Shown here: in pieces, positions 1-11,292 of the stretch
How the letters are laid out: the number at the start of each line of letters is the position of its first letter
Numbering within the stretch: the stretch's first letter is position 1
Assembly: GCA_015179025.1 (NCBI GenBank)
Contig: WHUX01000216.1
Span: 1 to 64,000, forward strand
Length of the DNA stretch: 64,000 bases
Direction: 5' to 3'
Source of the DNA: Terfezia claveryi
Taxonomy: Eukaryota; Ascomycota; Pezizomycetes; Pezizales; Pezizaceae
The notes under the pieces: generated by a model
The model's input: the letters and a program-made list of their open reading frames with translations, nothing else
Database searches by the model: none
What the model was told of the DNA's origin: nothing
Program-made: the position numbers and the translations under genes

Positions 1-18
1 TGATTAGGCACTGAACTA

Positions 19-120
19 CATCACCGAAAATATTATTTGCGTCCTGTGCGTCCGGACGCATGGGACGCACAGGACGTTTGGGAGACAAACTCAAGATCAG
101 GATGCCAAACGCTCGGCGCG
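19..120. mobile_element. Plavaka-type element terminus (fragment)
   Basis: The sequence from 19 (CATCACCGAAAATATTATTT, then GCGTCC) resembles the left end of the Plavaka element at 40761 (CATCAGCAAAAA, then GCGTC). It is followed by the same class of GCGTCC-rich subterminal repeats. A perfect 14-bp inverted repeat (40-53 and 63-76, 9-base loop) forms a strong hairpin. No matching opposite end was found, so this is read as an end fragment. Confidence 0.45.
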
Positions 121-367
121 TGAGCGTCCGGACGCACTCGGACGGTGCTCCTGCGCCTGGTACGCAAAACACGTGCTTTGCAGATGCTCCTGCTTCCTGG
201 ACGCAACATGGAACGGGCTGCTCGTCCCCAACGCTATAGGTACCACGTCTGGCGTTGCTAACGGATAGCCCACAATCGCTCTCTTCTACAATGCACACCC
301 GCTCACCACTTGCATGTACGACGCTCTAACACCAGCCAGGTACGTAGCCACTATTACAGCCATTGAA

Positions 368-440
368 CATCAGCAAAAATAATATCTGCGTCAGGTGCGT
401 CAGAAACACCTGACGCTCCGACGCAGACTGGCGAATCTGA
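368..440. mobile_element. Second Plavaka-type terminus (fragment)
   Basis: CATCAGCAAAAATAATATCT followed by GCGTCAGGTGCGTC closely matches the terminal sequence of the Plavaka element at 40761. A perfect 10-bp inverted repeat (388-397 and 407-416) forms a hairpin like the one at 40-76. The partner end was not found before 2600. Confidence 0.5.
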
Positions 441-904
441 AGCCAACTTTAACATTTTCCTACGTCCAACGCAAATTGGGCTTTCTAGACGCAACTTATT
501 TCCTTCCTACTATATATCCTAATGCCCACCCAACTTATCTCACTTAACCAACGTATACACATCTTAAATGACTCAACCAACACAACTCATTTGAAGCTAT
601 ATTCTCAGATTCATATCCTCCTCAACCCCCACCCTCTGCAAGTCAACATCGCATTCTAAATTCCGATGTGAATAGTCTGCTAGCTTAGCCGCGCCCGCGC
701 TACAGCGCTTGTTCTTGTAGTTCACGTCCATTTATGCATTTTATGCATTTTGAAATAATCCATTTTATTTTCATGATTATCTAATAAGGCTATCTAACAC
801 GCTGCACCCCAAAACCTCCATTTCACATCCGTGTCCCTAGAATCGTAGATTCACCGTCTATAAAAGCCTGCAATTCACTGTCCATATTAGCCTAGATATC
901 TGCT
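441..904. other. Stretch without recognisable gene
   Basis: I see no supported ORF here. The DNA is moderately AT-rich, with a small GC-rich patch near 690-710 and two ATGCATTTT repeats near 735-752. It may be the interior of a non-autonomous element that starts at 368. Confidence 0.4.
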
Positions 905-1375
905 AGAATTGAGCAAGCAAAATGAGCGAGAAAATGAGTATAATCGAGCGAGCAAATCAGCCTAGAATCGAGCAAGCAAATCAGCATATAATCGAGCGAG
1001 CAAACCAGCCTAGAATCGAGCGAGCAAATCAGCCTAGAATCGAACAAGCAATTCAGCATATAATCGAGCGAGCAAATCAGCCTAGAATCGAGCAAGCAAA
1101 TCAGCATGTAATCGAGCGAGCAAATCAGCCTAGAATCGAGCAAGCAAATCAGCATGTAATCGAGCGAGCAAATCAGCCTAGAATCGAGCAAACAAATCAG
1201 CATATAATCGAGCGAGCATACCAGTCTAGAATCGAGCAAGCAATTCAGCATGTAATCGAGCGAGCAAATCAGCCTAGAATTGAGCGAGCAAATCAGCCTG
1301 GAATCGAGCAAGCAATTCAGCATATGATCGAGCGAGCAAATCAGCCTAGAATTGAGCGAGCAAAATTATACTGTT
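905..1375. repeat. 24-bp minisatellite, about 18 units
   Basis: About 18 tandem copies of a 24-bp unit (core ATCGAGCRAGCAAATCAGC plus a CCTAGA or ATATA-type ending) fill this block, often alternating between two subtypes. Because 24 is a multiple of three, frames stay open on both strands. The plus frame (922-1386) gives an octapeptide repeat of the form IERANQPR / IEQANQHI. The minus frame is its shadow. No domain is recognisable in either frame. Confidence 0.9.
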
Positions 1376-1386
1376 GGAAGGAATGA
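922..1386 (+). CDS. Possible octapeptide-repeat ORF in the minisatellite
   Basis: A 154-residue open frame starts at an ATG just before the 24-bp array and ends just after it. Its product would be 17 copies of an octapeptide (IE-R/Q-A-N-Q-x-x), hydrophilic with an even heptad-like spacing, so a helical rod is conceivable. The frame stays open only because the unit length is divisible by three, and the opposite strand is open for the same reason. There is no promoter evidence and no homologous domain. A non-coding minisatellite is the simpler reading. Confidence 0.2.
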   Translation: MSEKMSIIERANQPRIEQANQHIIERANQPRIERANQPRIEQAIQHIIERANQPRIEQANQHVIERANQPRIEQANQHVIERANQPRIEQTNQHIIERAYQSRIEQAIQHVIERANQPRIERANQPGIEQAIQHMIERANQPRIERAKLYCWKE

Positions 1387-2599
1387 ACAGGAGAAAAGCT
1401 CTAAGTCCCAGCCAGCCACACCTAGGAAATAGGGACTTGCCGTGTGTTGCCGCCAGCCATTACAGTCGGATCCAGCTGCCCATCCGACTGGCGCTGTCTT
1501 GAAACCAGATTACATGTCTTACCTACAATCATCCCGCCTCGTCGGTTGGGGCTCCTCCTGCAATTGGCAAAACCTAGCACAAAGGAGGAAATACACATAT
1601 ATGGGAAACAAATGAGAAGGCAAACATATAGAAATGATGGCTTTTCGGCCTCTATATATGCATGCACTTCATGCTTCCACTGGCTCTTGATATTGGTGTT
1701 TTTCATGCTTCCGCTGGCTCTGTATATTGTTTTTTTCATGCTTTCGCCTGCTCTAGAAATTAGTGTGTTTCAGGCTAGGAAGCATGATGGAAGCCTGATG
1801 CTGGACGGAGGTGGACGCAATGCGATGCAGGCATACATATGGTAGGATGGAGGTGGATGCTATGTGACGCAGACTGGGGAACATGAAGCACCTGGAAGGT
1901 GGGACGTGATGCGACGGAGGTGGACGCTATGTGATGCAGACTACCCTCTAGGGCCTATTAACGAACAGGGATAGGCTAATGAACACCCCTGTGGCCAAGC
2001 GTCTCCAGCCACAATTCATGGTATAGCAAGAGCTATAATAAGTAGCTTGTTCTAACTTAATATACAACTATGGAAACAACTACATTCTACAAGATAGTTG
2101 CCCTCATATCCCAGCAAAATTAACCCTATGCCAGGTAATATACCTTCTAATATGACCTTTCTGATAACTCTTCTCTTCCTCTTCTACTTTATCCTATTGG
2201 CTAAGTAGCCTGCTAATAAATAAATAGATACTATAGAAAGCTTAACTAAAAGTATATATCTATACTAGAATAGCTTTTATAGTAAAAGCCTAAGTTTTAG
2301 TACTAGAGTATAGCTGTAACAAGGGCATCTACCTCTAAAAAATAAGTAATTTAGAGAATTTTTATTTAATTAACTAAATACTCTTCATTTATACCTCACT
2401 TAAACTAACTTCTTTTAATACTATCTTTTTAGTATCCTCAACTACTAGAGTAAGGTCTCCAATAGATCTAGAAGTACTGATACTTTCTCTTTTAGGCTTT
2501 AATAGTCTCTTTAGTATGAAAGTAGTTACTTTAAGAGGCATTTTAGCCCTTTATAGCTATAGATATTAGTATATGCTAACTCCTATATGTGTAGGCTAT
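1387..2599. other. No recognisable gene; short repeats and AT-rich relic DNA
   Basis: Open frames at 1422-1845 show no recognisable domain. Between about 1660 and 1770 a motif ending in GCTTCCRCTGGCTCT repeats three times with drift. Between about 1802 and 1945 a GGAGGTGGACGC(A/T)ATG(C/T)GA motif repeats three times. From about 2150 the DNA becomes AT-rich and full of TAG/CTA triplets, the decay signature of the other relics here. It ends at the Gypsy-1 LTR. Confidence 0.5.
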
Positions 2600-2958
2600 T
2601 GTCATGGGATTGTTACAGACTTTGTCACGGACTATCACCTATAATGCAGGTGATCACAAATAATGGTTATTGTGCTTTGAGAGTCAGACAGAGTTAGTCC
2701 AAGTCTCAGATTGATAAGATATTAAGTATCACATATGTAATCTTCCTTATGTGTGTGATGATATCATAAGAACAAACAGCTATATATATATGAGGCTATA
2801 GTCGTATTATTTATTCTTGCTCTTTATGCAACATCTTGTATATCGAGTCTTTAATACAAGTTACCTATTGTCTATAGTCTACGTCTATGTCTATAAAGAT
2901 TACATGCGCTTCTTAGAGTCACATTCATAGTCCAATGTCCATGCTATAACCTATGCCA
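2600..2958 (+). repeat. Gypsy-1 5' LTR
   Basis: This 359-bp repeat starts TGTCATGGG and ends GCCA. Its 3' partner at 20697-21243 is longer because of extra U3 units. It holds one palindromic ATCACCT...AGGTGAT box and a TATATATATAAG-like element near 2785. The primer-binding region follows at 2959. Confidence 0.85.
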
Positions 2959-3013
2959 TTACATTATATTATGTCTTTTATACTCTACTGAGCGCGACCT
3001 TGTTTCGGATCCT

Positions 3014-4240
3014 ATGATTACTATGTCTCAATTAACGTAGCCCATTATTGAATTACTACTAGAGGTCATAGACTTATTTGCACGATTGTGAGCAGAAGTA
3101 GACCCTGCTAATGCTAACAATGATTACACTACTATTATCTAAGAAACCATTACCCTTCTGGATTGAATCATTAGCCTTCCAGATCGAAGTGCTGATGTTA
3201 CAGTACTACAAGCTGAAAATACTAATTTACGTCAACAACTCCACAAACAACCTTATACGGCCTTGTAAGAAGCTAGGGAACAAATAGATATTCAGGAGAC
3301 TACTATCGAGGATCTATGAGCTTAGCTACAAGATAATCGAGCTGTTAGCACTACATTAGCCAGAAACCAACCAGGAGAAACTCAAACTGAAAAGATCCCA
3401 AACCCTAAAAATTTTACTAGTAAAGATTGAAACAAACTATTCCTTTCTTAACCCAACTGCATCTCAAAGCTACTACATACACTGATAAATAAGCCAAGTT
3501 GTGTCTTACCATTAACTCACTTTCTGAAGATGCACTTGACCAAGTCATACTATACGTCCAGGACAATACTGTGAATTTAACCGACCTAGGTGCTCTTGTT
3601 ACAATCCTAGAAAATACATTTGGAGATCCCAATCGAATTGCCAATACTGAATATAAGCTTCATAGTATTATACAAGGTACTCGAGACTTTGCAATATACT
3701 TTGCAGAATTCTAATGGCATGCAGCTGAAACTACCTAGAATGATATAGCCAAGTTAGATACTCTGAAAAGAGGCCTCTCTTATCGATTGCAATAAGATCT
3801 CTTAGCAATATATCCTAAACCAACTATCTTTGATGATTTTGTTGCTGTATACCAATGCCTTAATACTTGATGACGAGCCTTACAGTCACAGTTCACTAAT
3901 CGGCTTGCAACTTCCAATCTCTATACTAACCCAACATCCTATTCCATATCAAACCCTTCTATAGCACCAACTGTTACTACGTCCATAGCAACAGGAACAC
4001 ATGCAGGACCAATGGACCTTTCAGCTGCACGAAAGAAGATATCTCTAGAGGAATGAGCCAAACGCTTTAGTAGAAGGCTGTTGCTACTATTGTAGTAGAT
4101 TAAGTCATAAAGTAAAAACTTGTCCTGAAAGCCAAGCCCGTACTATTCAAGCAGCTAAAGCTAGTCCTCAAACTCAATGCAATCCTATTCAGGTAGTAGA
4201 AGCTACTATACGAGAACCAAGCCTACCAACACTAAAAGAA
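3014..4240 (+). pseudogene. gag: Gypsy-1 gag relic
   Basis: Gag polyproteins assemble the retrotransposon particle and bind its RNA. From an ATG at 3014 a coiled N-terminal region is followed by the capsid-like segment (clean open frame 3499-3714: LCLTINSLSEDALDQV...). Next comes a GPMDLSAARKKISLEE motif typical of fungal Gypsy gags. A zinc knuckle follows in a shifted frame (CYYC...SH...TC, C-x2-C-x4-H-x4-C, 4082-4123). At least ten in-frame stops and a frameshift before the knuckle show it is inactive. Confidence 0.85.
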
Positions 4241-4320
4241 TAGCCTCACTTCAGCAGGATGGTGCTAATGTAAGGCCATCGAAATCTTCTCTATGTATTT
4301 CCAGTTTATCGTTATGCCCC

Positions 4321-5791
4321 ATGTCAGAAGAGCAATTGGAAGGAAATCATCTTGTAGTTACTTGTGAAATAAAAGATGATAATAACCTCATTCCAACTCA
4401 TGCCCTTATAGATTGTGGAGCCACGGGATACTCATTTATAGATCAAGATTTCGCAAGCCATCACCAACTTCTACTATATAAACTAAAAGAACCTCGAACA
4501 CTGGAAGTAATTGATGGGTGACCAATCGAATCCGGAATTATCACCTATATGACAAAGATACAAATAACCATCGGACAACACCAAGAACAAATATTCTTAT
4601 TTGTCACGAAACTTGGACATTACCCCTTAGTATTGGGAATACCTTGGCTTCACTATCATGATGTCAGTATACGATTCACACAAAATACAATTACCTTCGA
4701 TTCTGAATATTGTATACAAAACTGCTATTAAAAACCCTCATCCATCACTAGAATTTCCATACCAATTCCATAATAACCACAAATTGCTATGATACCTGGC
4801 TCTATGTTTAGCAGACTAATCAAAAAAGGAAAAGGAATAGAACAACCCTTCCGTCTTACCATCTATGAGCTCAATCAAGCCCTCAAGTCACCTAAAAAGG
4901 AGCTTCAAACTGAAGACGACAAAATAAAAAAACTTCTCTCTACAGAATACCATGAATATTTACCCTTCTTCAAGAAAGTAGTCACAGAAGTACTTCCACC
5001 CCACCGACCCTATGACTATAAAATTCCACTAAAAGAAGGATTTACACTACCATTCGGACCTCTATATTTCCTATCTAAACCAGAACTACAAGCCCTCAAA
5101 GAATGGATAGATGAAAACCTCTCAAAAGGATTCATATATACTTCATCATCTCTTACAGAAGCACTTATATTATTCGTCAAGAAAAAAGATGGGTTATTAT
5201 ATTTATGCGTAGATTATCAAGATTGAATGATGGTACTATGAAAAACTGATATCCATTACCTTTGATCCACCAAACCCTCAAACGACTATCAAAAGCTGGT
5301 TACTATACAACTTTAGATATTCGGACTGCATACAACCTGATCAGAATGGCAGAAGGAGAAGAATAGAAAACAGCATTCCGAATACACTACAGCTTATTCG
5401 AAATACTCGTCATGCCATTCGGTCTTACAAATGCTCCAGTCAGTTTCCAACACTTTATTAATGATATCCTCTACCCCTTTCTAGATAATTTCTGCACACC
5501 TTACTTGGATGATATTTTAATATACAATGATATACTAGAAGAACATAAACACTATGTATCAAAAGTATTAGAAGCATTACAAAAAGTCGGACTATACCTA
5601 AAACCAGAAAAATGCGAATTCTATAAGACAAAAGTACAATATCTCGGCATGATAATATCCACAAATGGCATATAAATGGACCCCACAAAAATCAAAGCCA
5701 TTGTTGACTAGGAATCCCCAATTAACCTACATGACACTAGATCATTCCTAGGATTCACTAATTTCCATCGATGATTTATCAAAGACTTCTC
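4321..5791 (+). pseudogene. pol: Gypsy-1 pol, N-terminal half: protease and reverse transcriptase
   Basis: The aspartic protease lies at about 4321-4731, with active-site motif ALIDCGATG and the later LVLGIPWL strand. The reverse transcriptase follows: [16 protein letters not shown], then in a shifted frame YPLPLI, MPFGLTNAP and the catalytic YLDDILIY (about 5505). A stop splits the protease after VIDG, a frameshift sits at 5225, and TGA/TAG stops occur in RT. The RT connection region reads GFTNFHR before it breaks at the hAT-1 target site, where the frame resumes at 18558. Confidence 0.9.
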
Positions 5792-5811
5792 TAGTGTGTG
5801 CCTCGAGGCGA
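5784..5811 (+). repeat. hAT-1 left end: target duplication and terminal inverted repeat
   Basis: The 8-bp target duplication GACTTCTC (5784-5791) is followed by the terminal inverted repeat TAGTGTGTGCCTCGAGGCGA (5792-5811). The same 8 bp recurs at 18558-18565. Pol reads KDFS before the site and DFSTLVAPI after it, confirming the insertion point. Confidence 0.95.
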
Positions 5812-5969
5812 GTCGAGGCGAGTTTTACAACTATTTTTCTGACTTGGTACTGACTCGCACCGGCTACATTTCTAGCCAAGCCATCTCGCACTGACTAGCT
5901 AAGTACTCGGTGATTAACTGAGTCCTCACCAAGAATTACTGACCGATATTTCACTGTGTACTTCATTTC

Positions 5970-6392
5970 TATCGTCACTAAATTATTCTCTTGGCAGAGA
6001 AATTTGCCCGAGTTAGCTTTAAACAATTCCATGACAAGTTGAATTCTATGACAACTTGAGAGAATTCCGTGATAAGGAGCAATTTGTAATACCTATGGAA
6101 TCTATGACAACTTGAGTTGATTCCGTGACAACTTGAATTGATTCTGTGATAACTTAAGTTGATTCCATGATAACTTTAGACAATTCCGTGACAACTATGG
6201 GACCATGAGAAATGGCGACAATTCCATGATAGTGCAAGCAATCCATAATAGTGGAGGTAATCCATAATGTGCAAGAAATCCGTAACGTGTAAGAAATCTG
6301 TGACATGCAAGAAATCCATGACAGTAACAGTGTGCTAAGTTAAATTTGACCCGAATTATATACAGTATGTATGAGAACTTGTCTGCTGGCAG
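5970..6392. repeat. hAT-1 left subterminal repeat block
   Basis: Short imperfect tandem units, for example TTGATTCCGTGACAACTTGAG (shown here in part) and AAGAAATCCGTGACATGC, all contain a TCCRTGACA core. The whole block recurs in the same orientation at 17915-18357. No gene is present between 5812 and 6896. Confidence 0.85.
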
Positions 6393-6896
6393 CATATAGC
6401 CGAGTTGGAGCATTGTAAAATAACTCCGCAAAAATTCAATCCTGATATATTCTACATAAAACAAAGCAAACCTAACTCAAAAGACAATTCCAAGACATAA
6501 AAGACACATTTTTTATCATAGCAAAATATGCCTGAACGCCAATTCACTAACAAAATACGAAATCAAATCTAACACTACCTAAAAAAAAAAACCCTAAATC
6601 CAAAAATATTCCCAACATACAAGAGAAATATTCCGTATCAAATACCAATACTTAAACTGCAACGTCCCTAAACACTCCTGATTACTGAGCCAGCAGTAAT
6701 AATTACCATCCTGTATACTCTACATATCATCAAACCCCATATAACATATACTACTTACTCAAACTTTGTAGTTCCTACACTGAACAGGTTGTAGTTTCTT
6801 CTGAAACTTGGTTGCCATTGATGGCATCAGGCTCATGGATAGTGATGCGCAGCGCTTTATGCTCCGACATAGAGTTGTAGGGGATGGTGTTGCTTC
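6393..6896. other. Non-coding stretch at the transposase 3' side
   Basis: I see no gene here. The DNA is AT-rich and shared in part with hAT-2 (34050-34750). It probably holds the 3' end and terminator of the minus-strand transposase transcript. A poly-A run lies near 6580. Confidence 0.4.
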
Positions 6897-9737
6897 TTAC
6901 TCATGCAATATAGTTCGACGGAATGAGTTCGACAAGTCTAGTGTAGAATGTTCCGTTAGACTATGCGATAGGCTTGTATTATCTAATGCTGAGTCTGCTG
7001 GGTCATTTTCTAGGTAATCCTCTATTAGACCGCTCACACCTGCATCCATGTTACAATCCGTATCTGAATCCAAGTCCATCGTTCTCTCTGCGGGATCTAG
7101 GAATTGTAGTACCATGCGGCGGAAGAAGTCTGCATCATAACTGAGAGCCTCATTCTCCAGTATTACCTCACCTTCATCTAGATCGGCTATCTCTTTTTCC
7201 ATATGTGCTGGTGTAATTTATCCCTCTGAGGCTCCGTATTTCGTGTGTATGGTTGCTCACGATTTGGTTAGCATCAGCGCAGTTATCATCTCGTAACCCA
7301 TTCTGTTCCGTCTGTAAGGCAAAATATCTCTAGCACTACTGAATATTCACTCCACTGGCACAGATATCAGTAAAATACTCAATATGTCCCTTGCCATTCA
7401 TGCCAGCACCAGAAATTCACTAGCATGGACTTTCCACCAGGAGAGGAGGCATTTCCTATTCAGTATTGTTACTAGAATCAAAAGGTATCTTTTGATTTCG
7501 GGTACATCCTCTGATTGCACTGTTGTATGCTCTTGCAGTTGATACATAATATAGGATTGTTCTCCATTATCAACTTGTGTATTATGAACTGGAGGTTCTG
7601 GTGTGTACTTGGTGTAATTATGATCAAAAAAATCTTCAAACTAAACTCTGAGCACAGAATTTTGTAAGAATTGTCTTTCTGTATGTTATGGAGGGTCTTG
7701 CATTACAGAAAATCTCGTATCATGGAAAATTTCATGTCATGGAAAATTTTGTGTCATAGAAAACATATTGGATAATATAGGGAGGGGCGAAGTGAATTCA
7801 AACGTACTTGTAATACTCTGCATATGCAATAGAGTCACTGTTCTCCTGCGTTCTACTTGGATTTTGGACAGTAAGATTTCCCCAGTCCATGTACAAAGAT
7901 AATTTCTTAGATGGATCAAGGATAGTGGCAAGGTTATAGATGAGAGATTGCTTTTCAGTACTAGAATAATACTTCTGGAATATCTGCTGACATGCTTTCA
8001 TCATAGAGAGAAACCCTGGAGCCCAGGTAAGATTACCAGGAAGTTTGCATATACATTTCTGCTGTTTTTCTATGTGGTCGAAGATGTCATTGTAGATGAA
8101 GAATGCATTATATATGGTCGCATGCTGTCCTGTAGAGATAGCGTGAGTATAATCTGACACAGGTTTAAGGAAAATTGTAGCCTCCTGAACTTAGGTCCAC
8201 TCCTCCTAACTCAACTACAACTTGGAGTACTTGTTCTCTGTCGTAGCTAGAGCAATCCATTGCTCAATGTAGCACTGGAGCCTCAATGGTCATGTAAGCA
8301 TTTCAAACGTTGAGTTCTAACGCATTTTGATGTCCTGGATGAGGCCCATGGGTGCTCGGGTGTCAGTTTGGAGTTTCCTGAATTATGCCAGACATTGTAG
8401 GCTGGCAACTATAGCCTTACAGAGCTCTCCAACCTGCATAAATTTTAGTAATAGGTTCCATGACTTATATTGGCCTTCCGTGACATGTCTGCTATTCTGT
8501 GACATGTTTGCCTTTCATGATCCACCTTTGTTTATTGAGCAGCATGGAAAATGACTTACTTTGCAAACAAATTGCATGAAAGTACCTACTGTATAGTTCT
8601 GTAGTACTCTTATTGAAGACTCGATTGGAGGTGTGGACTAGCTAGGATCTTTATTATTTGGGTTGGACTTGAGTGCTTTTATAAACTCGTTGCTGACTAA
8701 AGCAATCACATGTGCTAAGCAGGGAAGTCGGTATTGCAATGGGTCCCATTTAGCACTGAAAATATTGGCTTGTAAATGCTTAGCCAATGCCGTGTTAACA
8801 ATTGTATTATCTAAAACAACAGCCAAAACTCGGTTCGTGATGCCATATTCCTGTATTAATTTACTTAGATTGTTACCCAAGTGAATAGCGCTATGAGCTT
8901 CCCCACCTAGGTACTGGAATCCGATTGTATGTTGGCGCAGCTGCCAGTCCTGGTCAATATAATTAATTGTTGTCCCCATGAATGCTAACTTATTTGGAGA
9001 AGTCCAATAGTCTATAGCCAGGTATAAGAATGTATCTCTCAGGAGACTTTTTTCAACTTTCACTTAGACTTCAGCTGCATAATTATGTACATCCCTATGA
9101 AGTGTAGTGGGAGAGGAGATATCAATTCCAGATCTAAGCAATTTCAGGAGATTCTGGAACTACAAATGTTGGATAGTTCGGAAAGATAAGTTGGTGGCTA
9201 TTACAGTTTTCATGAGTTCATGTTTGAAGGCATTATTACTAAATTGCACTTGCAGGGATTGTACAGTAGGAGGTGTTGCCTAAGTGTAATGTAAGCTTGT
9301 CTCCTCAATTATTGCAAGGTAGGTATAGATTATATAATTACTTTCCCAAACAGGGTTGAAATGTCTTGATCCTTTCGCCCACTAGGTGACTGATATCTTT
9401 CTGAGATGAGGTGACCTCTCATGTATATGGTGCCCACATTGAACACACTAGGGTGTTGCAAGGTACCCTTGTAAGATAAACAAAATATGAAAGGCTCCCC
9501 ACTCTGGATCTTTGCGCCTTGTCCAAAATGGGCCCAGTGTGCTGCTCTTCGAAGTTTAGAATTCCATCGGGATGGATTCAGATTGTTACTTTGTATCTTT
9601 TTGGCCAGATTTTCATGGAGCTTGCTTACCCAGTCGGTAGTTTCCCACCATTCATCAAAAGGTGCAGATTGCTCTGCTTCCCACTGGAAAGTACTTCCGC
9701 CTAATATTCTGGTGAGAGTGGAAACTATTGAGCTAGA
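6897..9737 (-). pseudogene. hAT-1 ORF-A: BED-finger hAT transposase, lightly decayed
   Basis: hAT transposases bind the element ends and catalyse cut-and-paste transposition. Reading on the minus strand, the N-terminal exon (about 9737-9360) has a BED-like finger, FCLSYKGTLQHPS...NVGT...MRGHL, with the second Cys now Tyr but intact (CLACKG) in hAT-2. The core at 9063-8638 has DYWTSPNK (first catalytic Asp), a VLDNT segment at the second Asp position and RLPCLAHVIAL. 8160-7798 has LATILDPSKKLSLY. The C-terminal dimerisation region near 7440-7260 has WWKVHASEFLVLA, then a stop where MARD follows, and EWIFSSARD with the Trp lost. It ends at 6897 after an acidic tail. Introns and several RIP-type stops interrupt it, and the exact start is unclear. 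Confidence 0.88.
7685..7765. repeat. TGTCAYGG-core minisatellite inside the transposase gene
   Basis: About five units of the form TGTCATGGAAAATTTC lie in what is probably an intron of ORF-A. hAT-2 has a related 16-bp array at the same place (35335-35425). hAT-3 has an 18-bp array there (22315-22405). Confidence 0.75.
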
Positions 9738-10004
9738 ATGAGGTACCTATATATACACTTGCAGATCAAGATACGTTCGAGTATGGGGCGAGATCGTCTG
9801 GCTATTATATTCCTAGAAGTTGGCAATAGGTTGGGAAAGGCATTAGGGAAGAGATGATTATTTATTCATATTCTGCGACTAGTTGGTGCATGTTACGGAT
9901 AACGCGTGCTTGTCACGGATTCTATGAAAGATATTCCATTAGTATCTGAGATGTGTTCCATGATAATGCAAATTTATATACTTCAATAAACATGGTCAAT
10001 CATG
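9738..10004. other. Spacer between ORF-A and ORF-B
   Basis: This spacer probably carries the transposase promoter on the minus strand. It includes two units of a 20-bp TGTCACGGATAACGYGTGCT array (9885-9930). hAT-2 has four units at the same position. Confidence 0.5.
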
Positions 10005-11292
10005 CTATAGCGTATCTATAGTACACCAAACCCAATTCCAATCTAACCGTGTGACCGTCCAATCATTCCAAAAAGAGTCCCCAATATCTTTGTGGTCATC
10101 ATGTGAGTTGTCATCATTGTCATCACCTGAATTCTCTGAGCTAGGGGATGACCTCAAGGGCTCAGTTGTAGAGTCAGAGCTTTCACTGCAGGAAGACAAT
10201 GAATCACTATAACCAGAATCGCAGTTAACATTGTCCTCTATTATGTCATCTTCAGAGTCATTCCCGAGTTCGAACTCCATCAGGAAGGAATTATTGTTTG
10301 CCTTTAGTGGTACCTAGGGCGCCTGATGGCACCTGCTGGCGCCCACTGGCGCCCAAGGCACCCAACAAACAAATAGTACTTGTTTCATAGGTGCCTTGGG
10401 TGCCAGCAGGCGCCACCAGGCGCCACCAGGCACCCTAGGTGCTACTAAAGGCAAACTATAATTCTTTCCTGATGTCAGTCAGGCTAGCATAATCAATTGG
10501 TCCGGGGCTGTTACCGATATCACTTTCTGGTAGCTCTAATATATCATTAGGGATATTAGTCAAATCCAGTTGGAGTATGCTGCATCTCAATGGCCAATCG
10601 GGACTGGCTATAAGTTCCATAATCTCTCGAGGTCTAGACATAGTTAGCCCGACACTCTGTCTAAACAGACTACACTCTATCTATGTGCAAGGATTAGAAA
10701 TACACCTTCTTGAAGGCCGAAGCTAGAACTCTTGCCCACAACATAATACTGTTATTCTAGGTGGGGGATGCCATTGCGGCAATATATATACTGGACGCCG
10801 AATAATTGCCCCATTAGGGATCCAGTGGGTCTGGGAAAGTATCTAGCATGTGCTAAGTTGAGACCTCAATGTTTTAGTGTAGAGTTGACTTACTAATGGA
10901 AATCGACAATCTTGGCATAAACCCCATGATTGTTGGCTGCCACTCAGGTAATGGTGGAAAAGGGTAACCCATAATAAATCATAGAGAGTATAGTCATCTA
11001 GGTAAAAGATTTGTGCACTACTATGCAAGCTCATGGAGAATACTAGATCACACCCATCAAACCAAATCCTCTCTAGAAGCTCTATGGCTACCGCTCGGGA
11101 GGTAATCCTGTTGGGGTCGAATCGGTCCATAACCAACTGGGTGGACTGGGACGTTACCAATTCCGTAACCTATAGACTAAGGATGCGTCGTAGTCCTGCA
11201 GTATCTCTCCATGGCTGCTGGAACTCTTCAAAAGCGAATTCATCTTCTGGATTGTAGTATTTGGGTATATTGTGAGGTAAGGTTTTTGTCAT
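10005..11292 (-). pseudogene. hAT-1 ORF-B: unknown protein with acidic C-terminus
   Basis: I do not recognise the family. Exon 1 starts at the ATG at 11292 (MTKTLPHNIPKYYNPED) and includes MDRFDPNRITSRAVAIE and DDYTLYDLLWVTLFHHYL. It ends at a GTAAGT donor at about 10894. A short exon near 10750 reads YYVVGKSSSFGLQE. The last exon begins MSRPREIMELIASPDWPL and ends in a Ser/Asp/Glu-rich tail plus WNWVW. hAT-2 keeps the same exon order. A 197-bp MITE (10278-10474) interrupts the last exon and one Trp is now a stop. Placement on the same strand as the transposase suggests it belongs to the element. Confidence 0.6.
10278..10474. mobile_element. 197-bp palindromic MITE with CATCAG termini
   Basis: The two arms are about 80 bp each and nearly perfect inverted copies, joined by a short loop (about 10366-10393). 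The ends read CATCAGGAA and TTCCTGATG. The flanks are TC and TC, a 2-bp target duplication. The Plavaka element at 40761-50383 has the same CATCAG/CTGATG ends and a 2-bp duplication, so this is probably mobilised by a related transposase. hAT-2 lacks it. Confidence 0.85.

Noticed and set aside
892..1323. Minus-strand frame with LLDSRLICSLDY repeats
   Set aside because: Shadow of the 24-bp array; nothing supports it over the plus frame, which is itself doubtful.
905..1375. CRISPR-like array
   Set aside because: Units are contiguous with no unique spacers, and the genome is fungal.
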